From an uncultured Verrucomicrobiota bacterium (GTDB taxonomy: Bacteria > Verrucomicrobiota > Kiritimatiellia > Kiritimatiellales > Tichowtungiaceae), in contig CAIKGD010000016.1 of the NCBI GenBank assembly GCA_903826865.1, positions 1 to 64,000 of the forward strand: a stretch of 64,000 nucleotides of DNA, given 5' to 3'. Below are positions 9,546 to 20,689 of this stretch, in pieces. The notes under the pieces are model-generated. The model did not search any database and was not told where the DNA came from. It worked only from the letters and a program-made list of their open reading frames with translations. The translations under genes were made by a program, and so were the position numbers. Every line of letters starts with the position of its first letter. Within the stretch, counting starts at the first letter, position 1.

Positions 9546-9860
9546 CTATTTGTAAAAAACCGCAAGCCAAACGGTTCGTCCGTTTCCGGCGGTTTTTTCA
9601 ACGCGATGTCGTGTTCCCGCCGGAATGTTCAGATAATCGCCGACAGTCATATCCTCCAGCCGGTCGTTCAGTCGAATTCGCGCAAAGCCTTCCAGTAACA
9701 GCACCCACTCGTTTTCCGGCTGATTATACCAGAACCCCGCCGGCGAAGCCTGTCCAAACGAAACAATCCGTTCGATACGAACATTCGTTGCTGATAATAA
9801 TTCCGCGAAAATCTCTTGCGGCATATTCTTTGGAATTTGCCCGAACAGGTTATTTTTCAT
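9546..9860 (-). CDS. Cupin domain protein
   Basis: Small cupin: ENEWVLLLEGFARIRLNDRLEDMTVGDYLNIPAGTRHRVEKT; start chosen at MKNNLFGQ (ORF extends to 9902). Confidence 0.75.
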   Translation of the reverse strand: MKNNLFGQIPKNMPQEIFAELLSATNVRIERIVSFGQASPAGFWYNQPENEWVLLLEGFARIRLNDRLEDMTVGDYLNIPAGTRHRVEKTAGNGRTVWLAVFYK

Positions 9861-9995
9861 TTGCCCGCTAATGTACACGAACCGGCATGAATAAAAATTC
9901 ATTTATCCGGGGCGAGTGTTTCTGAAAAATCGTGTGCTTTGCGGACGCTTTCTTTCTTCCGTTTTCAGACCTTCCCCGGCATCATTCTCCGCTTA

Positions 9996-11969
9996 ATGAA
10001 CCACCATAATTCTTATGACGTCATTGTCGTCGGGGGCGGACACGCCGGTTGCGAAGCCGCGTTGGCAGCAGCGCGACTGGGGGCCAACACTGTTATTTTA
10101 AGTATAGATAAGAAATTTATCGGTCGCATGTCGTGCAACCCTTCAATTGGAGGAATTGCTAAGTCACACATTACATGCGAGTTAGATGCTTTAGGCGGCG
10201 AACAGGCGCGCAACACCGACTATACTGGGATTCAGTTCCGCACTCTTAACACTCGCAAAGGACCGGCGGTTCAGGCCTTCCGCGCGCAGTGCGATAAAGA
10301 TCGCTACCCTGCCCGGTTGCAAGCCATTCTGGGTCTTCAAAAAAACCTCGCAGTATATGAAGCCGTTGTCACAGGAATTTGGACGGAGGCTGGACAGGTA
10401 CGCGGAATAGTTCTGGAATCCGGTGAAAAAATTGCAGGCAAAGCGGTCGTGCTGACCTCTGGAACGTTTATGTGCGGTCGTGTAATGATAGGTCAAACCG
10501 TAATTCATGAAGGCCGCTGGGGCGAACGGTCTGTTGATGCTATTTCGATATCCCTAAAAAATATGGGGTTTGAATTGGGCCGGATGAAAACCGGCACGCC
10601 GCCAAGGCTTCACAAAGACAGTATAGATTATTCGAAAATGGCGATCCAGCCCGGCGACAATCCGCCTCCGTTTTTCTCGCGCTCTGCGCGAAATGCGGCG
10701 AAGGAGCAACGATTAGGAACCGGCCATCCGCCCTCAGCAAAAACAGCTGTTCTACGTGGAACTCAAGATTGGGAGTTTTCGACCGCGATCTACCACTCTT
10801 TGCCCGCCAAAAAAAGTTCCATGTGGAACATTCGGGAAATTGACCGGCGCAACCTTGTTTCTGATAACCTGTCTCAGTTGCCGTGCTGGTTGACTCATAC
10901 GACAGAAAAAACCCATCAGATAATCGCTGATAATCTCGAAAAGAGTTCCTTATACGGCGGGTTGGTGGAAGGCACTGGAGTCCGGTACTGTCCATCTATT
11001 GAAGATAAGGTCGTAAAATTCCCGCAGAGAGCCTCGCATCATGTTTTTATCGAGCCGGAAGGTCGCAATAATATCCGAATTTATCCAAACGGAACATCTA
11101 ACAGTCTACCGGAGGATGTGCAAATTGAAATGATACATTCTATTCCTGGTCTGGAAAAAGCGATTTTTATCCGGCCTGCTTACGCTATAGAATACGATTA
11201 TGCACCGCCAACACAACTTTCAAAAACGCTAGAAACCAAGCAGGTGGAAAATCTCTATTTTGCGGGTCAAATCAATGGTACAACCGGTTATGAAGAGGCC
11301 GCCGGACAAGGATTTGTAGCCGGTGTCAACGCAGCGCGTAAAATTTTAGGACTTCCTGCATTTATTCTTGGTCGCGACGAAGCCTATATCGGGGTGCTGA
11401 TCGATGACTTGGTTCTGAAAGGAACCGATGAGCCGTACCGAATGTTTACGTCGCGTGCAGAACACCGGCTAACGCTTCGACAAGACAATGCCTGGTTCCG
11501 GCTTCATGCTCACGCCAAAGAGCTTGGTATTGTTTCGAACGAAGATCTGGAAAAAACGGCGCAGATGCAGTTGCAAACAGATCAGGAAATTGGACGGCTT
11601 AAGAAAAAATTTCACTCGGGTGCCTCGCTTGCGCAAATTCTAAGCCGTCCGGATTGCCATTATGCCGAATTGCCGGGCAGCCAGCCGGAGCTTCCTGTAG
11701 AAGTAATTGAACAGGTTGAAATCGCTATCAAGTACGAAGGCTATATCAAGCGGGAAAAGGGTCGCATAATGTCTTTCCAAACGCTGGAAAGGCAGCGGCT
11801 CCCGGTCGATTTTGATTATGATATCATTACCGCCCTGCGGTTTGAATCCCGCGAAAAGTTGAAAAAAATACGTCCCGAAACCCTCGGGCAAGCCTCGCGC
11901 ATATCGGGCGTCAATCCGGCTGATATTTCGATCCTGTCGGTGTGGCTTAAGGCCAAGCATAATATATGA
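9996..11969 (+). CDS. mnmG: tRNA uridine-5-carboxymethylaminomethyl(34) synthesis enzyme MnmG (GidA)
   Basis: [70 protein letters not shown]. Confidence 0.96.
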   Translation: MNHHNSYDVIVVGGGHAGCEAALAAARLGANTVILSIDKKFIGRMSCNPSIGGIAKSHITCELDALGGEQARNTDYTGIQFRTLNTRKGPAVQAFRAQCDKDRYPARLQAILGLQKNLAVYEAVVTGIWTEAGQVRGIVLESGEKIAGKAVVLTSGTFMCGRVMIGQTVIHEGRWGERSVDAISISLKNMGFELGRMKTGTPPRLHKDSIDYSKMAIQPGDNPPPFFSRSARNAAKEQRLGTGHPPSAKTAVLRGTQDWEFSTAIYHSLPAKKSSMWNIREIDRRNLVSDNLSQLPCWLTHTTEKTHQIIADNLEKSSLYGGLVEGTGVRYCPSIEDKVVKFPQRASHHVFIEPEGRNNIRIYPNGTSNSLPEDVQIEMIHSIPGLEKAIFIRPAYAIEYDYAPPTQLSKTLETKQVENLYFAGQINGTTGYEEAAGQGFVAGVNAARKILGLPAFILGRDEAYIGVLIDDLVLKGTDEPYRMFTSRAEHRLTLRQDNAWFRLHAHAKELGIVSNEDLEKTAQMQLQTDQEIGRLKKKFHSGASLAQILSRPDCHYAELPGSQPELPVEVIEQVEIAIKYEGYIKREKGRIMSFQTLERQRLPVDFDYDIITALRFESREKLKKIRPETLGQASRISGVNPADISILSVWLKAKHNI

Positions 11970-12095
11970 TTAATTATACGTAATAATATTATAATAAACC
12001 ATTTATAGCTTTATATTAGGCCGCCCCTTATTTATAAGACCGGTTCACTTCCTGCAGCAGAGATGCTTCACGGCAACGCGGCGGATGGTTGATGG

Positions 12096-13478
12096 TCACT
12101 TCTTCGCTTTCCGCTTCTTCTCTTCGATATCCGGACGTGATCGCGCAACAAACTTGAGATCAACCGGTGCACCTTCGAGGCCGAAAGCCTTACGGATTAC
12201 GTGATCAAGATAACGCTTATAGGACGATGTGGCGCGCAAGATGTTGTTAACAAAGAGCTTAACGCGAACAGGTTTTATGCCGGCCTGTGTAGCGTAATAA
12301 ATTTTAAGCGGTCGGCCGTTTACACTGGGCGGCGGATTTTTCTGAACCGCATCCTGAAGAATCCGGTTTAGCACACCGGTGGAAAGCTTGAGTTGCACCT
12401 GATCGGCAATGTAGTCGATCATTTCTACCGTGCGGCGTATGTTGTAACCGGACTTTGCTGAAAGAAAGAGCAGGGGAGCAAAGTCGAGAAACGGCATTTC
12501 TTTGCGCAACGCCGGTTCGTATTTTGTTTGTGTAACCTCTTCTTCTTCAGCGAGATCCCATTTGTTTACGGCCAGAATACAGCCTTTTTGCGCTTCGATG
12601 ATTTTTGAGGCCAGTTTTTTATCCTGAAGTTTCGGCCCCTCGGTGGCATCCATCAGCAAAATAACCACATCCGCACTTTCGATGCTCTCCTCGGCCCGCA
12701 AATTACTGTAGTGCTCGACCGCGCCCGAAAGCCGGGTGCGCCGGTTTATACCTGCCGTGTCAATCAGCAGATAATGCCGGGCATGCGGGCCGCTACCAAT
12801 GGTGAAAGGAATTTCAATGCTGTCACGCGTAGTACCTGGAATTTCAGAGACAATCACTCGTTCGCTATTTAATAACCTGTTGATATAAGATGACTTACCG
12901 GAATTAGGCCGCCCGACCACGGCCACGCGAAGCGGGATGCTGCTTTCTCGCGGCAACGCGGCAGGAAGTTTTTCCAGAGCCGCCTGCAACAGCGGATCTA
13001 TGCCCCGGTTATGGAGCGCAGAAACCGGGAAAACCGGAAAACCAAGCTTTTCAAACTCAAGCGCCTGTTCATCGCGGGCGGGCGTGTCGGTTTTATTCGC
13101 GGCAATAAATACCGGACGGTTTGCGCGGTGAAGCAGCCGGGCGACCTCTTCATCCATAGGAACGAGCCCCGTGGTGATATCCACGACAAAAATTATGGCC
13201 GCCGCATCTTCAATGGCCACCGCGACCTGTTTGTGCGTGCTATCCATAATAATGTCGTGCGCCGAACCGGAATCCATTGTTCCCAGCCCGCCTGTGTCGA
13301 TTAAATCAAAATACTGTTCGTTCCAAACCGCTTCGCAAACCACACGGTCACGTGTTACGCCGCATTCTTCGTGCACAATCGAGACGCGCCGGCCGACAAT
13401 CCGGTTAAAAAGGGCCGATTTCCCTATGTTTGGGCGGCCGACGATGGCTATGGTTCGCGTTTGGGCGGATGTGCTCAT
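12096..13478 (-). CDS. der: Ribosome biogenesis GTPase Der (EngA), tandem G domains
   Basis: Two G1 motifs (GRPNIGKSALFN, GRPNSGKSSYIN), DTGG/DTAG, KH-like C-terminal domain. Confidence 0.95.
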   Translation of the reverse strand: MSTSAQTRTIAIVGRPNIGKSALFNRIVGRRVSIVHEECGVTRDRVVCEAVWNEQYFDLIDTGGLGTMDSGSAHDIIMDSTHKQVAVAIEDAAAIIFVVDITTGLVPMDEEVARLLHRANRPVFIAANKTDTPARDEQALEFEKLGFPVFPVSALHNRGIDPLLQAALEKLPAALPRESSIPLRVAVVGRPNSGKSSYINRLLNSERVIVSEIPGTTRDSIEIPFTIGSGPHARHYLLIDTAGINRRTRLSGAVEHYSNLRAEESIESADVVILLMDATEGPKLQDKKLASKIIEAQKGCILAVNKWDLAEEEEVTQTKYEPALRKEMPFLDFAPLLFLSAKSGYNIRRTVEMIDYIADQVQLKLSTGVLNRILQDAVQKNPPPSVNGRPLKIYYATQAGIKPVRVKLFVNNILRATSSYKRYLDHVIRKAFGLEGAPVDLKFVARSRPDIEEKKRKAKK

Positions 13479-13584
13479 TTAAAAATTTCCCGATCAGGCG
13501 CACATTGAACGGGTTGCGGCTTGCAAAAGCAACCCTCTTCGTATAAATCAATATCAAGATTCAGTCTAAATAAAGGAGGACGCC

Positions 13585-14082
13585 ATGGCTCAAATTACCT
13601 TTAAAGGCTCGCCGATAAAAACATCAGGAACCCTGCCTGCCAAAGGAAGCGCCGCACCGGACTTCACGCTTACTAAGCAGGATCTCTCGGAGACGGTGCT
13701 GGCCGATTATAAAGGCAAGCGGCTTATACTGAATATTTTTCCAAGTATTGATACCGGTGTCTGTGCTATGTCGGTTCGGAAATTCAACGAAAAAGCCGCA
13801 GCGCTGAAAAATACGGTTGTGCTCTGTGTTTCCATGGACCTGCCGTTCGCTCAGGGCCGGTTCTGCGGTGCAGAAGGAATAAAAAACGCGATTACCGCTT
13901 CGGCGTTCCGCTCTGCGTTTGGAGATCATTACGGTGTAATCATTGCCGAAGGTCCGCTGGCCGGACTGCTTTCGCGCGCTGTAGCAGTTATAAACGAAAA
14001 CGGCAAAGTGATCTACACCGAGCAGGTTCCGGAAATAACGCAGGAGCCGGATTACGACGCTGCATTAGCCGCTCTTAAATAA
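13585..14082 (+). CDS. tpx: Thiol peroxidase Tpx
   Basis: [18 protein letters not shown] peroxidatic Cys and [15 protein letters not shown] resolving Cys. Confidence 0.94.
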   Translation: MAQITFKGSPIKTSGTLPAKGSAAPDFTLTKQDLSETVLADYKGKRLILNIFPSIDTGVCAMSVRKFNEKAAALKNTVVLCVSMDLPFAQGRFCGAEGIKNAITASAFRSAFGDHYGVIIAEGPLAGLLSRAVAVINENGKVIYTEQVPEITQEPDYDAALAALK

Positions 14083-14092
14083 GGAGCCGGGC

Positions 14093-14641
14093 ATGAAATC
14101 TGTTTTGTCTGCGCTTGCCGGCTTTTTTGTGACTGCCGGATCTGTTCTTGCTGCGGATTCTGTCTATGATTTCACCCCGGACTCTATTAGCGGAAAGCCG
14201 CAGGCCTTATCGAATTATAAAGGGCAGGTGTTGCTGATCGTCAATACGGCCAGCAAATGCGGTTTTACCAAGCAATACACCGGGCTTCAGCTTCTATACG
14301 AAAAGTATGAAGTCGGAGGTTTTGCGGTACTTGGCTTTCCCGCCAACAACTTTATGGGGCAGGAGCCCGGCACCAACGAAGAAATCCAGCAGTTCTGTAC
14401 TGCGCGGTTCAACGTCACCTTTCCGATGTTTGCAAAAATCTCTGTGAAAGGCGGCGACATTCATCCGCTCTATGCCTGGCTGACGTCGCACCCGAACGGC
14501 GCGCCGGTTTCGTGGAACTTCAATAAATTCCTAATCGGCCGGGACGGTAATCTCATCGCACACTTCGGCAGCCGCACAGCACCGGGATCCGAAGAATTAA
14601 CTGCAGCAATTGAAAAGGCCCTGAACCAGTCGGCCCCCTGA
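14093..14641 (+). CDS. Glutathione peroxidase family protein, Cys type, with signal peptide
   Basis: NTASKCGFTKQYTGLQLLYEKY, GFPANNFMGQEPGTNEEI, WNFNKFLIGRDG. Confidence 0.93.
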   Translation: MKSVLSALAGFFVTAGSVLAADSVYDFTPDSISGKPQALSNYKGQVLLIVNTASKCGFTKQYTGLQLLYEKYEVGGFAVLGFPANNFMGQEPGTNEEIQQFCTARFNVTFPMFAKISVKGGDIHPLYAWLTSHPNGAPVSWNFNKFLIGRDGNLIAHFGSRTAPGSEELTAAIEKALNQSAP

Positions 14642-14656
14642 AGGTCTAAATCGGAT

Positions 14657-15208
14657 ATGAAACTTTTTTTGTTCAACATCCTGATCGTTGCAGTTGCCGG
14701 ATGCGCTCTGGCAGAAGGAGGCGCTATGAAAACTGAAAAGGCAACTTTTGCAGCCGGATGCTTCTGGGGCGTCGAATCTGCGTTCCGGCAAGTGGACGGT
14801 GTGGTCGACACACAGGTCGGCTATACAGGCGGCCGAACGCTCGATCCCACCTACAAAGAAGTTTGTACGGACACCACCGGCCATGCTGAGGCGATAGAAA
14901 TCACCTTCGATCATTCGAAAGTTTCCTACGAAAAGCTTCTGGAGCTGTTCTGGCGAATGCACGATCCGACGCAAGTGAACCGTCAGGGACCGGATGTCGG
15001 TACGCAATACCGCTCTGCCATCTTTTATCATTCGCCGGAACAAAACGTCTCTGCAGAGGCCTCCATATCCGCGCTCAACAAGAGCGGAAAATATAAAAAG
15101 CCGGTTGCCACACAAATTCTGCCGGCCACTTCGTTCTACCGCGCCGAGGAATATCACCAGCGCTACTTCGAAAAAAACGGCGGGCCTGCCTGCCATGTTT
15201 TTAAGTAA
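14657..15208 (+). CDS. msrA: Peptide-methionine (S)-S-oxide reductase MsrA, probable signal peptide/lipoprotein
   Basis: [32 protein letters not shown]-terminal [17 protein letters not shown]. Confidence 0.95.
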   Translation: MKLFLFNILIVAVAGCALAEGGAMKTEKATFAAGCFWGVESAFRQVDGVVDTQVGYTGGRTLDPTYKEVCTDTTGHAEAIEITFDHSKVSYEKLLELFWRMHDPTQVNRQGPDVGTQYRSAIFYHSPEQNVSAEASISALNKSGKYKKPVATQILPATSFYRAEEYHQRYFEKNGGPACHVFK

Positions 15209-15354
15209 CACCGAATACGAAACGTAAGTTGTTTGGCGTGTTCCGTTTCGGCCGTTTGACCAATCCATTATTACGCCAACTCGATTCCCCGCGCTTCCAG
15301 GTTGCTTTTTCCCGGCAGGTGCGTAGATTGTCCGCCCTTATGTCCGGAGCCCCT

Positions 15355-17172
15355 ATGAAGAACGAGAAAATCCGCAATGTCGCGATCATCGCGCACGTCG
15401 ACCACGGCAAAACCACGCTGGTCGATCAAATCATCAAACAAGCGCATATTCTGCGCGACAACGAAGCTTTTCAGGAATGTCTGCTCGACAGCAACGACCT
15501 CGAGCGCGAGCGCGGCATTACGATTCTCTCGAAAAACATCAGCATTGTTTATAACGGCGTGAAGATCAACATCATCGACACCCCCGGCCACAGCGACTTC
15601 GGCGGACAGGTTGAGCGCGTGCTCAACCTCGCCGACGGGGTGCTTCTGCTGGTGGATGCCGCCGAAGGTCCGATGCCGCAAACGCGTTTCGTGCTCGATA
15701 AGGCGCTGGAACTGAATTTAAAACCGGTTGTGGTTATCAATAAAGTGGACAAGCCGGATGCGCGCTGTGACGAAGTTCACAACATGATTTTCGATCTGTT
15801 CGCCGAACTCGAAGCCAATAATGACCAGCTCGACTTCCCGATGATTTACGCCAGCGGACGTGATGGCTGGGCCGTTACCGACCTGAACGATCCGCGTGAC
15901 TCCATCAAACCACTGATGGATGCTATTGTGAAATATATTCCCGGCCCTCCAGTTAAAGAGGGGCCCGTTCAGATGCAGGCGACGACGCTCGACTATTCCG
16001 ATTATGTCGGCCGCATCGGCATCGGTCGCGTCTATCGCGGCACGCTGGATCTGAAAACTCCTGTTTGCATCATTAAGCGCGACGGCTCTGTGCGGCCAGT
16101 TCAGCTCAAAGAACTGCAAACCTTCGAGGGGCTCGGCCGGGTTAAAACCCAAAGCATCCCATGCGGCGACCTTTGCGCCATTTCCGGTATTGTGGACATC
16201 GACATCGGCGACACCATTGCACACATCGACCATCCCGAAGCGCTGCCGATGATCGCACTCGACGAACCGACGCTCTCCATGACTTTCCGTGTTAACGACT
16301 CGCCGTTTTTCGGGCAGGACGGCAAATATGTTACCAGCCGCCACATCCGCGAACGTCTGCTTAAAGAAACCGAACGCGATGTGGCGCTGCGCGTTGAAGA
16401 AAGTAGCGGCGACTCCTTTGTTGTCAGCGGCCGCGGCGTCCTTCACCTTTCCATTCTCATCGAAACCATGCGCCGGGAAGGCTTCGAACTGACAGTGGCC
16501 CAGCCGCGCGTGATCATGCATACCCATCACGGCAAAAAAGAGGAGCCGATCGAAATTCTCACGGTGGACGTTCCGGACGAATACGCCGGCAAGGCCATCG
16601 AACTGGTCGGCCAGCGGCGCGGTGAAATGCTCCGGATGGATCAGCACGGCCTTCGCAAAAACATGTCGTTCCATATCCCCACTCGCGGACTGATCGGCCT
16701 GCGCAGTAAAATGATGACTGCCACAGCGGGTGAGGCCGTCATTTCACACCGCTTCATTCACTACGGCCCGTACGCCGGGGAAATCAACCAGCGCAATAAC
16801 GGCGTCATGATCAGTATGGCCAACGGAAAGTCCGTGGCGTTTGCCATCGACGCCCTGCAGCTGCGCGGCATCTTTTTCATTGATCCGGGTGAAGAGTGTT
16901 ACGAAGGCATGATCGTCGGCGAACACTGCCTCGACAAAGATCTGCTCGTCAACGCACAGAAAGCCAAACAGCTTACCAACATGCGCGCGTCCGGTTCCGA
17001 CCGCGCCATGAAAATCGCGCCGGCGCAGAAACTAAGCCTGGAAGAGGCGCTTGAATATATCAAAGAAGACGAACTGGTTGAAGTGACGCCCCGCCACGTG
17101 CGCCTGCGCAAACGCTATCTCACCGATAATGAGCGCAAACGGATGAAACGCTCTGCGGCTGAAGAAGAGTGA
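15355..17172 (+). CDS. typA: Translational GTPase TypA/BipA
   Basis: [51 protein letters not shown]; start taken at MKNEKIRN. Confidence 0.95.
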   Translation: MKNEKIRNVAIIAHVDHGKTTLVDQIIKQAHILRDNEAFQECLLDSNDLERERGITILSKNISIVYNGVKINIIDTPGHSDFGGQVERVLNLADGVLLLVDAAEGPMPQTRFVLDKALELNLKPVVVINKVDKPDARCDEVHNMIFDLFAELEANNDQLDFPMIYASGRDGWAVTDLNDPRDSIKPLMDAIVKYIPGPPVKEGPVQMQATTLDYSDYVGRIGIGRVYRGTLDLKTPVCIIKRDGSVRPVQLKELQTFEGLGRVKTQSIPCGDLCAISGIVDIDIGDTIAHIDHPEALPMIALDEPTLSMTFRVNDSPFFGQDGKYVTSRHIRERLLKETERDVALRVEESSGDSFVVSGRGVLHLSILIETMRREGFELTVAQPRVIMHTHHGKKEEPIEILTVDVPDEYAGKAIELVGQRRGEMLRMDQHGLRKNMSFHIPTRGLIGLRSKMMTATAGEAVISHRFIHYGPYAGEINQRNNGVMISMANGKSVAFAIDALQLRGIFFIDPGEECYEGMIVGEHCLDKDLLVNAQKAKQLTNMRASGSDRAMKIAPAQKLSLEEALEYIKEDELVEVTPRHVRLRKRYLTDNERKRMKRSAAEEE

Positions 17173-17187
17173 GTTTTCCGCTGCGGC

Positions 17188-17382
17188 TCAATGCATCAGC
17201 CAATAGACGATAAAAACCAGACCGACCACGATCAGCAGGCCAACGGCCAGCGCAATCAGCAGGCACCCGGCGGTTCGGGTATCGACCTTATACCCGATTT
17301 CCTGACTTAACGTATCGCGGTACGGATTGGGAACCGGACGGTCGCGTCGCCAAGGTCGTTTTTTTGATGGCTGTTCGATCAT
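17188..17382 (-). CDS. Small hypothetical membrane protein
   Basis: 64 aa, polar N-terminus plus one strong TM segment (AGCLLIALAVGLLIVVGLVFIVYWL). Confidence 0.5.
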   Translation of the reverse strand: MIEQPSKKRPWRRDRPVPNPYRDTLSQEIGYKVDTRTAGCLLIALAVGLLIVVGLVFIVYWLMH

Positions 17383-17424
17383 GATTCACCCGGGCTCACA
17401 ATGTAAGGAAACCCCTGATAGAAA

Positions 17425-18594
17425 TCAACGGCTTTTGAAGGCCGCTTGCGCCAAAGCTAAGACCTCTTTCAGCGGCGCACCGGTCGCTTCAGCCAATTTT
17501 CGGCAGTCATCATATTCCGGCGTCACCGAACAGGCTCTGCCGTTAATAGAACTTATTTTAACCCGCACAGAGCCCTGCGGCGTGTTCACTGTTTTTTCGC
17601 AGCGCTGTGCCGCGGTGCGTTCTACCGGGTAGCGGCGAATGCCGATAGTCGTGGTCTCGGAAAATATAATTTCTTCTACGTTCTCTTGAAGCGCAGCGGG
17701 CGCAAGAACGGAAAGCGTAACTGCGGGGCGGTTCTTTTTCATCTGAACCGGCGTCAGCCAGACATCGAGCGCGCCAGCTTTGAAAAGCCGTTCCATCACA
17801 TAATCAAAAATCTGCGGACTGCTGTCATCGATGTTGGTTTCAAAAACCAGCAGTTCCGGGTTCTCCGGTGTTTGGAGAAATCCGGTCTCTACGCGCAACA
17901 CGTTTGGAATATCGAGATCCCAGCCGCCCGCGCCGTACGCTGTTTTTTCAGAAACAAAACCTGCCGGACGCTCACCAAAGCCGTCGCAAAGCACCGCGAG
18001 CAGTGCAGCGCCGGTCGGCGTAAGCAGTTCTTTTTCGATACTGCCGTGCGTATACGGAATGCCGGTCAAAAGTTCCGTTGTCGCGGGCGCGGGAATCGGC
18101 AGAACACCGTGCGCGCATTTTATAAACCCGCAGCCGGTTCGCAACGAACCGGCAAAAACTTTTTCAACGCCAAGAGATTCGAGCCCGGACACCGTTCCGA
18201 CAATATCAATAATGGCGTCTATGCCGCCGACTTCATGAAAATGGATTTTTTCCACCTTTGTGCCGTGAACCTTCGCCTCCGCTTCCGCCAGCTTTTCGAA
18301 AACGGCGATACTGCGCGCCTTTACCGTTGCGCTGAGCCCGGTGGATTCAATAATTTTGACGATGTCGGCGAGATGCCGGTGCGGCTGATGTTCTGCCGGA
18401 TCAAGCTCTACATCAAAATGCGTTGCGCTGATTCCGTGCTTCATCACTTTGTTAATTTTGAGTTGATAGCCCGAAACGGGCAGGGCGCTCACCGTTTCCC
18501 GAAACGTTTTTTCTAGTAGACCCGCATCCAGCAGCGCGCCGACAAACATATTGCCGCTGACTCCGGAAAATCCACTCAGATACATCGCCTTCAT
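17425..18594 (-). CDS. larC: Nickel pincer cofactor biosynthesis protein LarC
   Basis: MKAMYLSGFSGVSGNMFVGALLDAGL, KIHFHEVGGIDAIIDIVG, LLTPTGAALLAVL. Confidence 0.92.
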   Translation of the reverse strand: MKAMYLSGFSGVSGNMFVGALLDAGLLEKTFRETVSALPVSGYQLKINKVMKHGISATHFDVELDPAEHQPHRHLADIVKIIESTGLSATVKARSIAVFEKLAEAEAKVHGTKVEKIHFHEVGGIDAIIDIVGTVSGLESLGVEKVFAGSLRTGCGFIKCAHGVLPIPAPATTELLTGIPYTHGSIEKELLTPTGAALLAVLCDGFGERPAGFVSEKTAYGAGGWDLDIPNVLRVETGFLQTPENPELLVFETNIDDSSPQIFDYVMERLFKAGALDVWLTPVQMKKNRPAVTLSVLAPAALQENVEEIIFSETTTIGIRRYPVERTAAQRCEKTVNTPQGSVRVKISSINGRACSVTPEYDDCRKLAEATGAPLKEVLALAQAAFKSR

Positions 18595-18598
18595 AAAA

Positions 18599-19279
18599 TC
18601 ACCTCATTGCGTTGATCATTCCAGCGAGGCGGCCCGCACCGAAACCGTTATCAATATTCACCACGGCCACGCCGGCGGCGCAGCTGTTGAGCATGCCGAG
18701 CAGCGCTGCCAGCCCTTCAAAGCTCGCGCCGTAACCGATGCTGGTCGGCAGGGCGATCACCGGCTTTGAAACCAGTCCGCCGACCACGCTGGCCAGCGCG
18801 CCTTCCATTCCGGCGGCAACTACGATCACATTGGCGGTGCTTATTTTTTCCTGCTGAGCAAAAAGACGGTGAATGCCCGCGACGCCGACATCAAACACGC
18901 GCTCAACGCGGTGACCCATCAGTTCCGCTGTCAGCGCGGCCTCTTCGGCAACGGGAATGTCACTGGTTCCCGCCGTCATTACGAGTATGAATCGGTCCGG
19001 ATCGGACACGAGTTCTTCTTTACGCACGATGATCAGCCGCGCCTGTTCATGATACTCCGCTTCCGGCACAAGTTTTTTTACCGCAGCGAACATTTCGGCG
19101 TTCGCGCGGGTGGCGAGGATATTGTGCGTACCCTGATTCATCCGTTCGACGATCTGCGCCACCTGCTCCGGCGTTTTGCCTTCGCAGAAAACCGCTTCGG
19201 GCGAACCGCAGCGCCCGGCGCGATGATGATCTATCTTCGCGAAGCCCATTTCTTCGAACAGTTTTTTTCCGGGTTTCAT
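18599..19279 (-). CDS. larB: Nickel pincer cofactor biosynthesis protein LarB
   Basis: AIR-carboxylase-like: TAGTSDIPVAEEAALTAELMG, GVAGIHRL, VAAGMEGALASVVGGLVSKPVIALPTSIGYG. Confidence 0.93.
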   Translation of the reverse strand: MKPGKKLFEEMGFAKIDHHRAGRCGSPEAVFCEGKTPEQVAQIVERMNQGTHNILATRANAEMFAAVKKLVPEAEYHEQARLIIVRKEELVSDPDRFILVMTAGTSDIPVAEEAALTAELMGHRVERVFDVGVAGIHRLFAQQEKISTANVIVVAAGMEGALASVVGGLVSKPVIALPTSIGYGASFEGLAALLGMLNSCAAGVAVVNIDNGFGAGRLAGMINAMR

Positions 19280-20103
19280 TTTTTTTCTAAATCCTGATTC
19301 AAACTTCCCATCCGGTAGCCGGAAAGATCCAGCGCAACATGATGGAAGCCGAGCTCCTTCAGTTTTTTTGCAATTTTACGCGCTGTTTCCGGTTCTGCCA
19401 GCTTCGAAATCCATTCCCGTTCGACTTCGATGCGCGCCAGCGTGCCGTGATGCCGCACGCGAAGCTGCCCCTTGCAAAGCGGACGGATAAATTTTTCGGC
19501 CAGTTCAGCCTGTTTAAGCCGTTCGGGCGTCAGCGGCATTCCGTATTCTATGCGCGAGGCGAGGCAGGCGGCGCTCGGCTTTTCCCACGTCGGCAGGTTC
19601 CGCTGTTTGGAAACCTCGCGGATTTCCGCCTTGGTCAGGCCGGCCTCTTTAAGCGGACTGCGCACCTCCGCCTGCTCCGCGACGGCGCGGAGGCCGGGCC
19701 GGTAATCGCGGTCGTCATCCACGTTGCTGCCTTCAACAACCCATGGGTACCCGTGCGCGGAGGCCCAGGCCACGAGTCGCTGATAGCGGATTTTTTTGCA
19801 GAAGTAGCAGCGCTCGGCAGAATTAGCGGTATAGAGCGTGTCGTTCATCTCATCCGTCTCGAGCATAACGTGCCGGATACCGATTTTTTCCGCCAGTTTT
19901 ACTGCCTCGATCCGTTCATCCTCGGCGAGCGTGGCGGAAACCGCCGTAACCGCCAGTGCGTTATCGCCCAGCGTACGTTTTGCCGCGGCGGCCAGAAAGG
20001 TGCTGTCCACGCCGCCGGAGAAGGCGACTGCGGTTTTTCCCAATGTCTGGAAAATTTCATCCAGTTTCCGGAGTTTGGCTTCCGTATTCATATAGTTATT
20101 CAC
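19276..20103 (-). CDS. larE: ATP-dependent sacrificial sulfur transferase LarE
   Basis: PP-loop AVAFSGGVDSTFLA, RCYFCKKIRYQRL; 4-nt overlap with larB. Confidence 0.93.
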   Translation of the reverse strand: MNNYMNTEAKLRKLDEIFQTLGKTAVAFSGGVDSTFLAAAAKRTLGDNALAVTAVSATLAEDERIEAVKLAEKIGIRHVMLETDEMNDTLYTANSAERCYFCKKIRYQRLVAWASAHGYPWVVEGSNVDDDRDYRPGLRAVAEQAEVRSPLKEAGLTKAEIREVSKQRNLPTWEKPSAACLASRIEYGMPLTPERLKQAELAEKFIRPLCKGQLRVRHHGTLARIEVEREWISKLAEPETARKIAKKLKELGFHHVALDLSGYRMGSLNQDLEKK

Positions 20104-20494
20104 TCACCGGGCGGCGCAGCGCCTTTTTATCGGACTGTTTGTGTTTACCTTCGAGCATTTTATTTTTTGCGCGGCGCGAGCGGCGGCGCTTCTGGCGGCG
20201 GATTTTTTCCTGCTCCTGCTGCCGCCTGCTTTGCACGCCGAGTTTTTGTTCTTCCAGCTTATCGCAGAGATCGCGCCGCGCGAAAAACCGGTTGGTGCCT
20301 TGCAGTCGCGAGGCCTGACACTTGATTTCGATGCCCGACGGAGCGTGGCGCAACTGTACGCAGGAAGAGGTTTTATTGATTTTCTGCCCGCCCGAGCCGG
20401 AGCCGCGGATAAAGTTTTCCGTCAGATCCTCCTCGCGGATATGCAGAGCCGTCATCCGTTCGTACAGTTTTTCCCATTTTTCCTGCGTAATCAT
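20096..20494 (-). CDS. Class I peptide-chain-release-factor-like protein (ArfB/C12orf65-type, GGQ domain only)
   Basis: RGSGSGGQKINKTSSCVQLRHAPSGIEIKCQASRLQGTNR; Lys/Arg-rich C-terminal tail. Confidence 0.85.
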   Translation of the reverse strand: MITQEKWEKLYERMTALHIREEDLTENFIRGSGSGGQKINKTSSCVQLRHAPSGIEIKCQASRLQGTNRFFARRDLCDKLEEQKLGVQSRRQQEQEKIRRQKRRRSRRAKNKMLEGKHKQSDKKALRRPVSE

Positions 20495-20605
20495 AAACTA
20501 AGCAAATCATGGACCGGCCGGTGTGCGCAATGGAAAGCGCGGCATTTATTAAAATTCCGGCTTGCAAAGGATTTCCTTATTCGCATACTAGCCACCCTTT
20601 CTATC

Positions 20606-20681
20606 GCGGGTGTAGCTCAGTTGGTAGAGCATCACGTTGCCAACGTGATTGTCGACGGTTCGAATCCGTTCACCCGCTCCA
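20606..20681 (+). tRNA. tRNA-Gly(GCC), CCA encoded
   Basis: GCGGGTG...CACCCGC acceptor, GGTTCGAATCC T-arm, GCC anticodon in CACGT TGCCAAC GTG context, genomic CCA. Confidence 0.96.
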
Positions 20682-20689
20682 CTTTCTCC

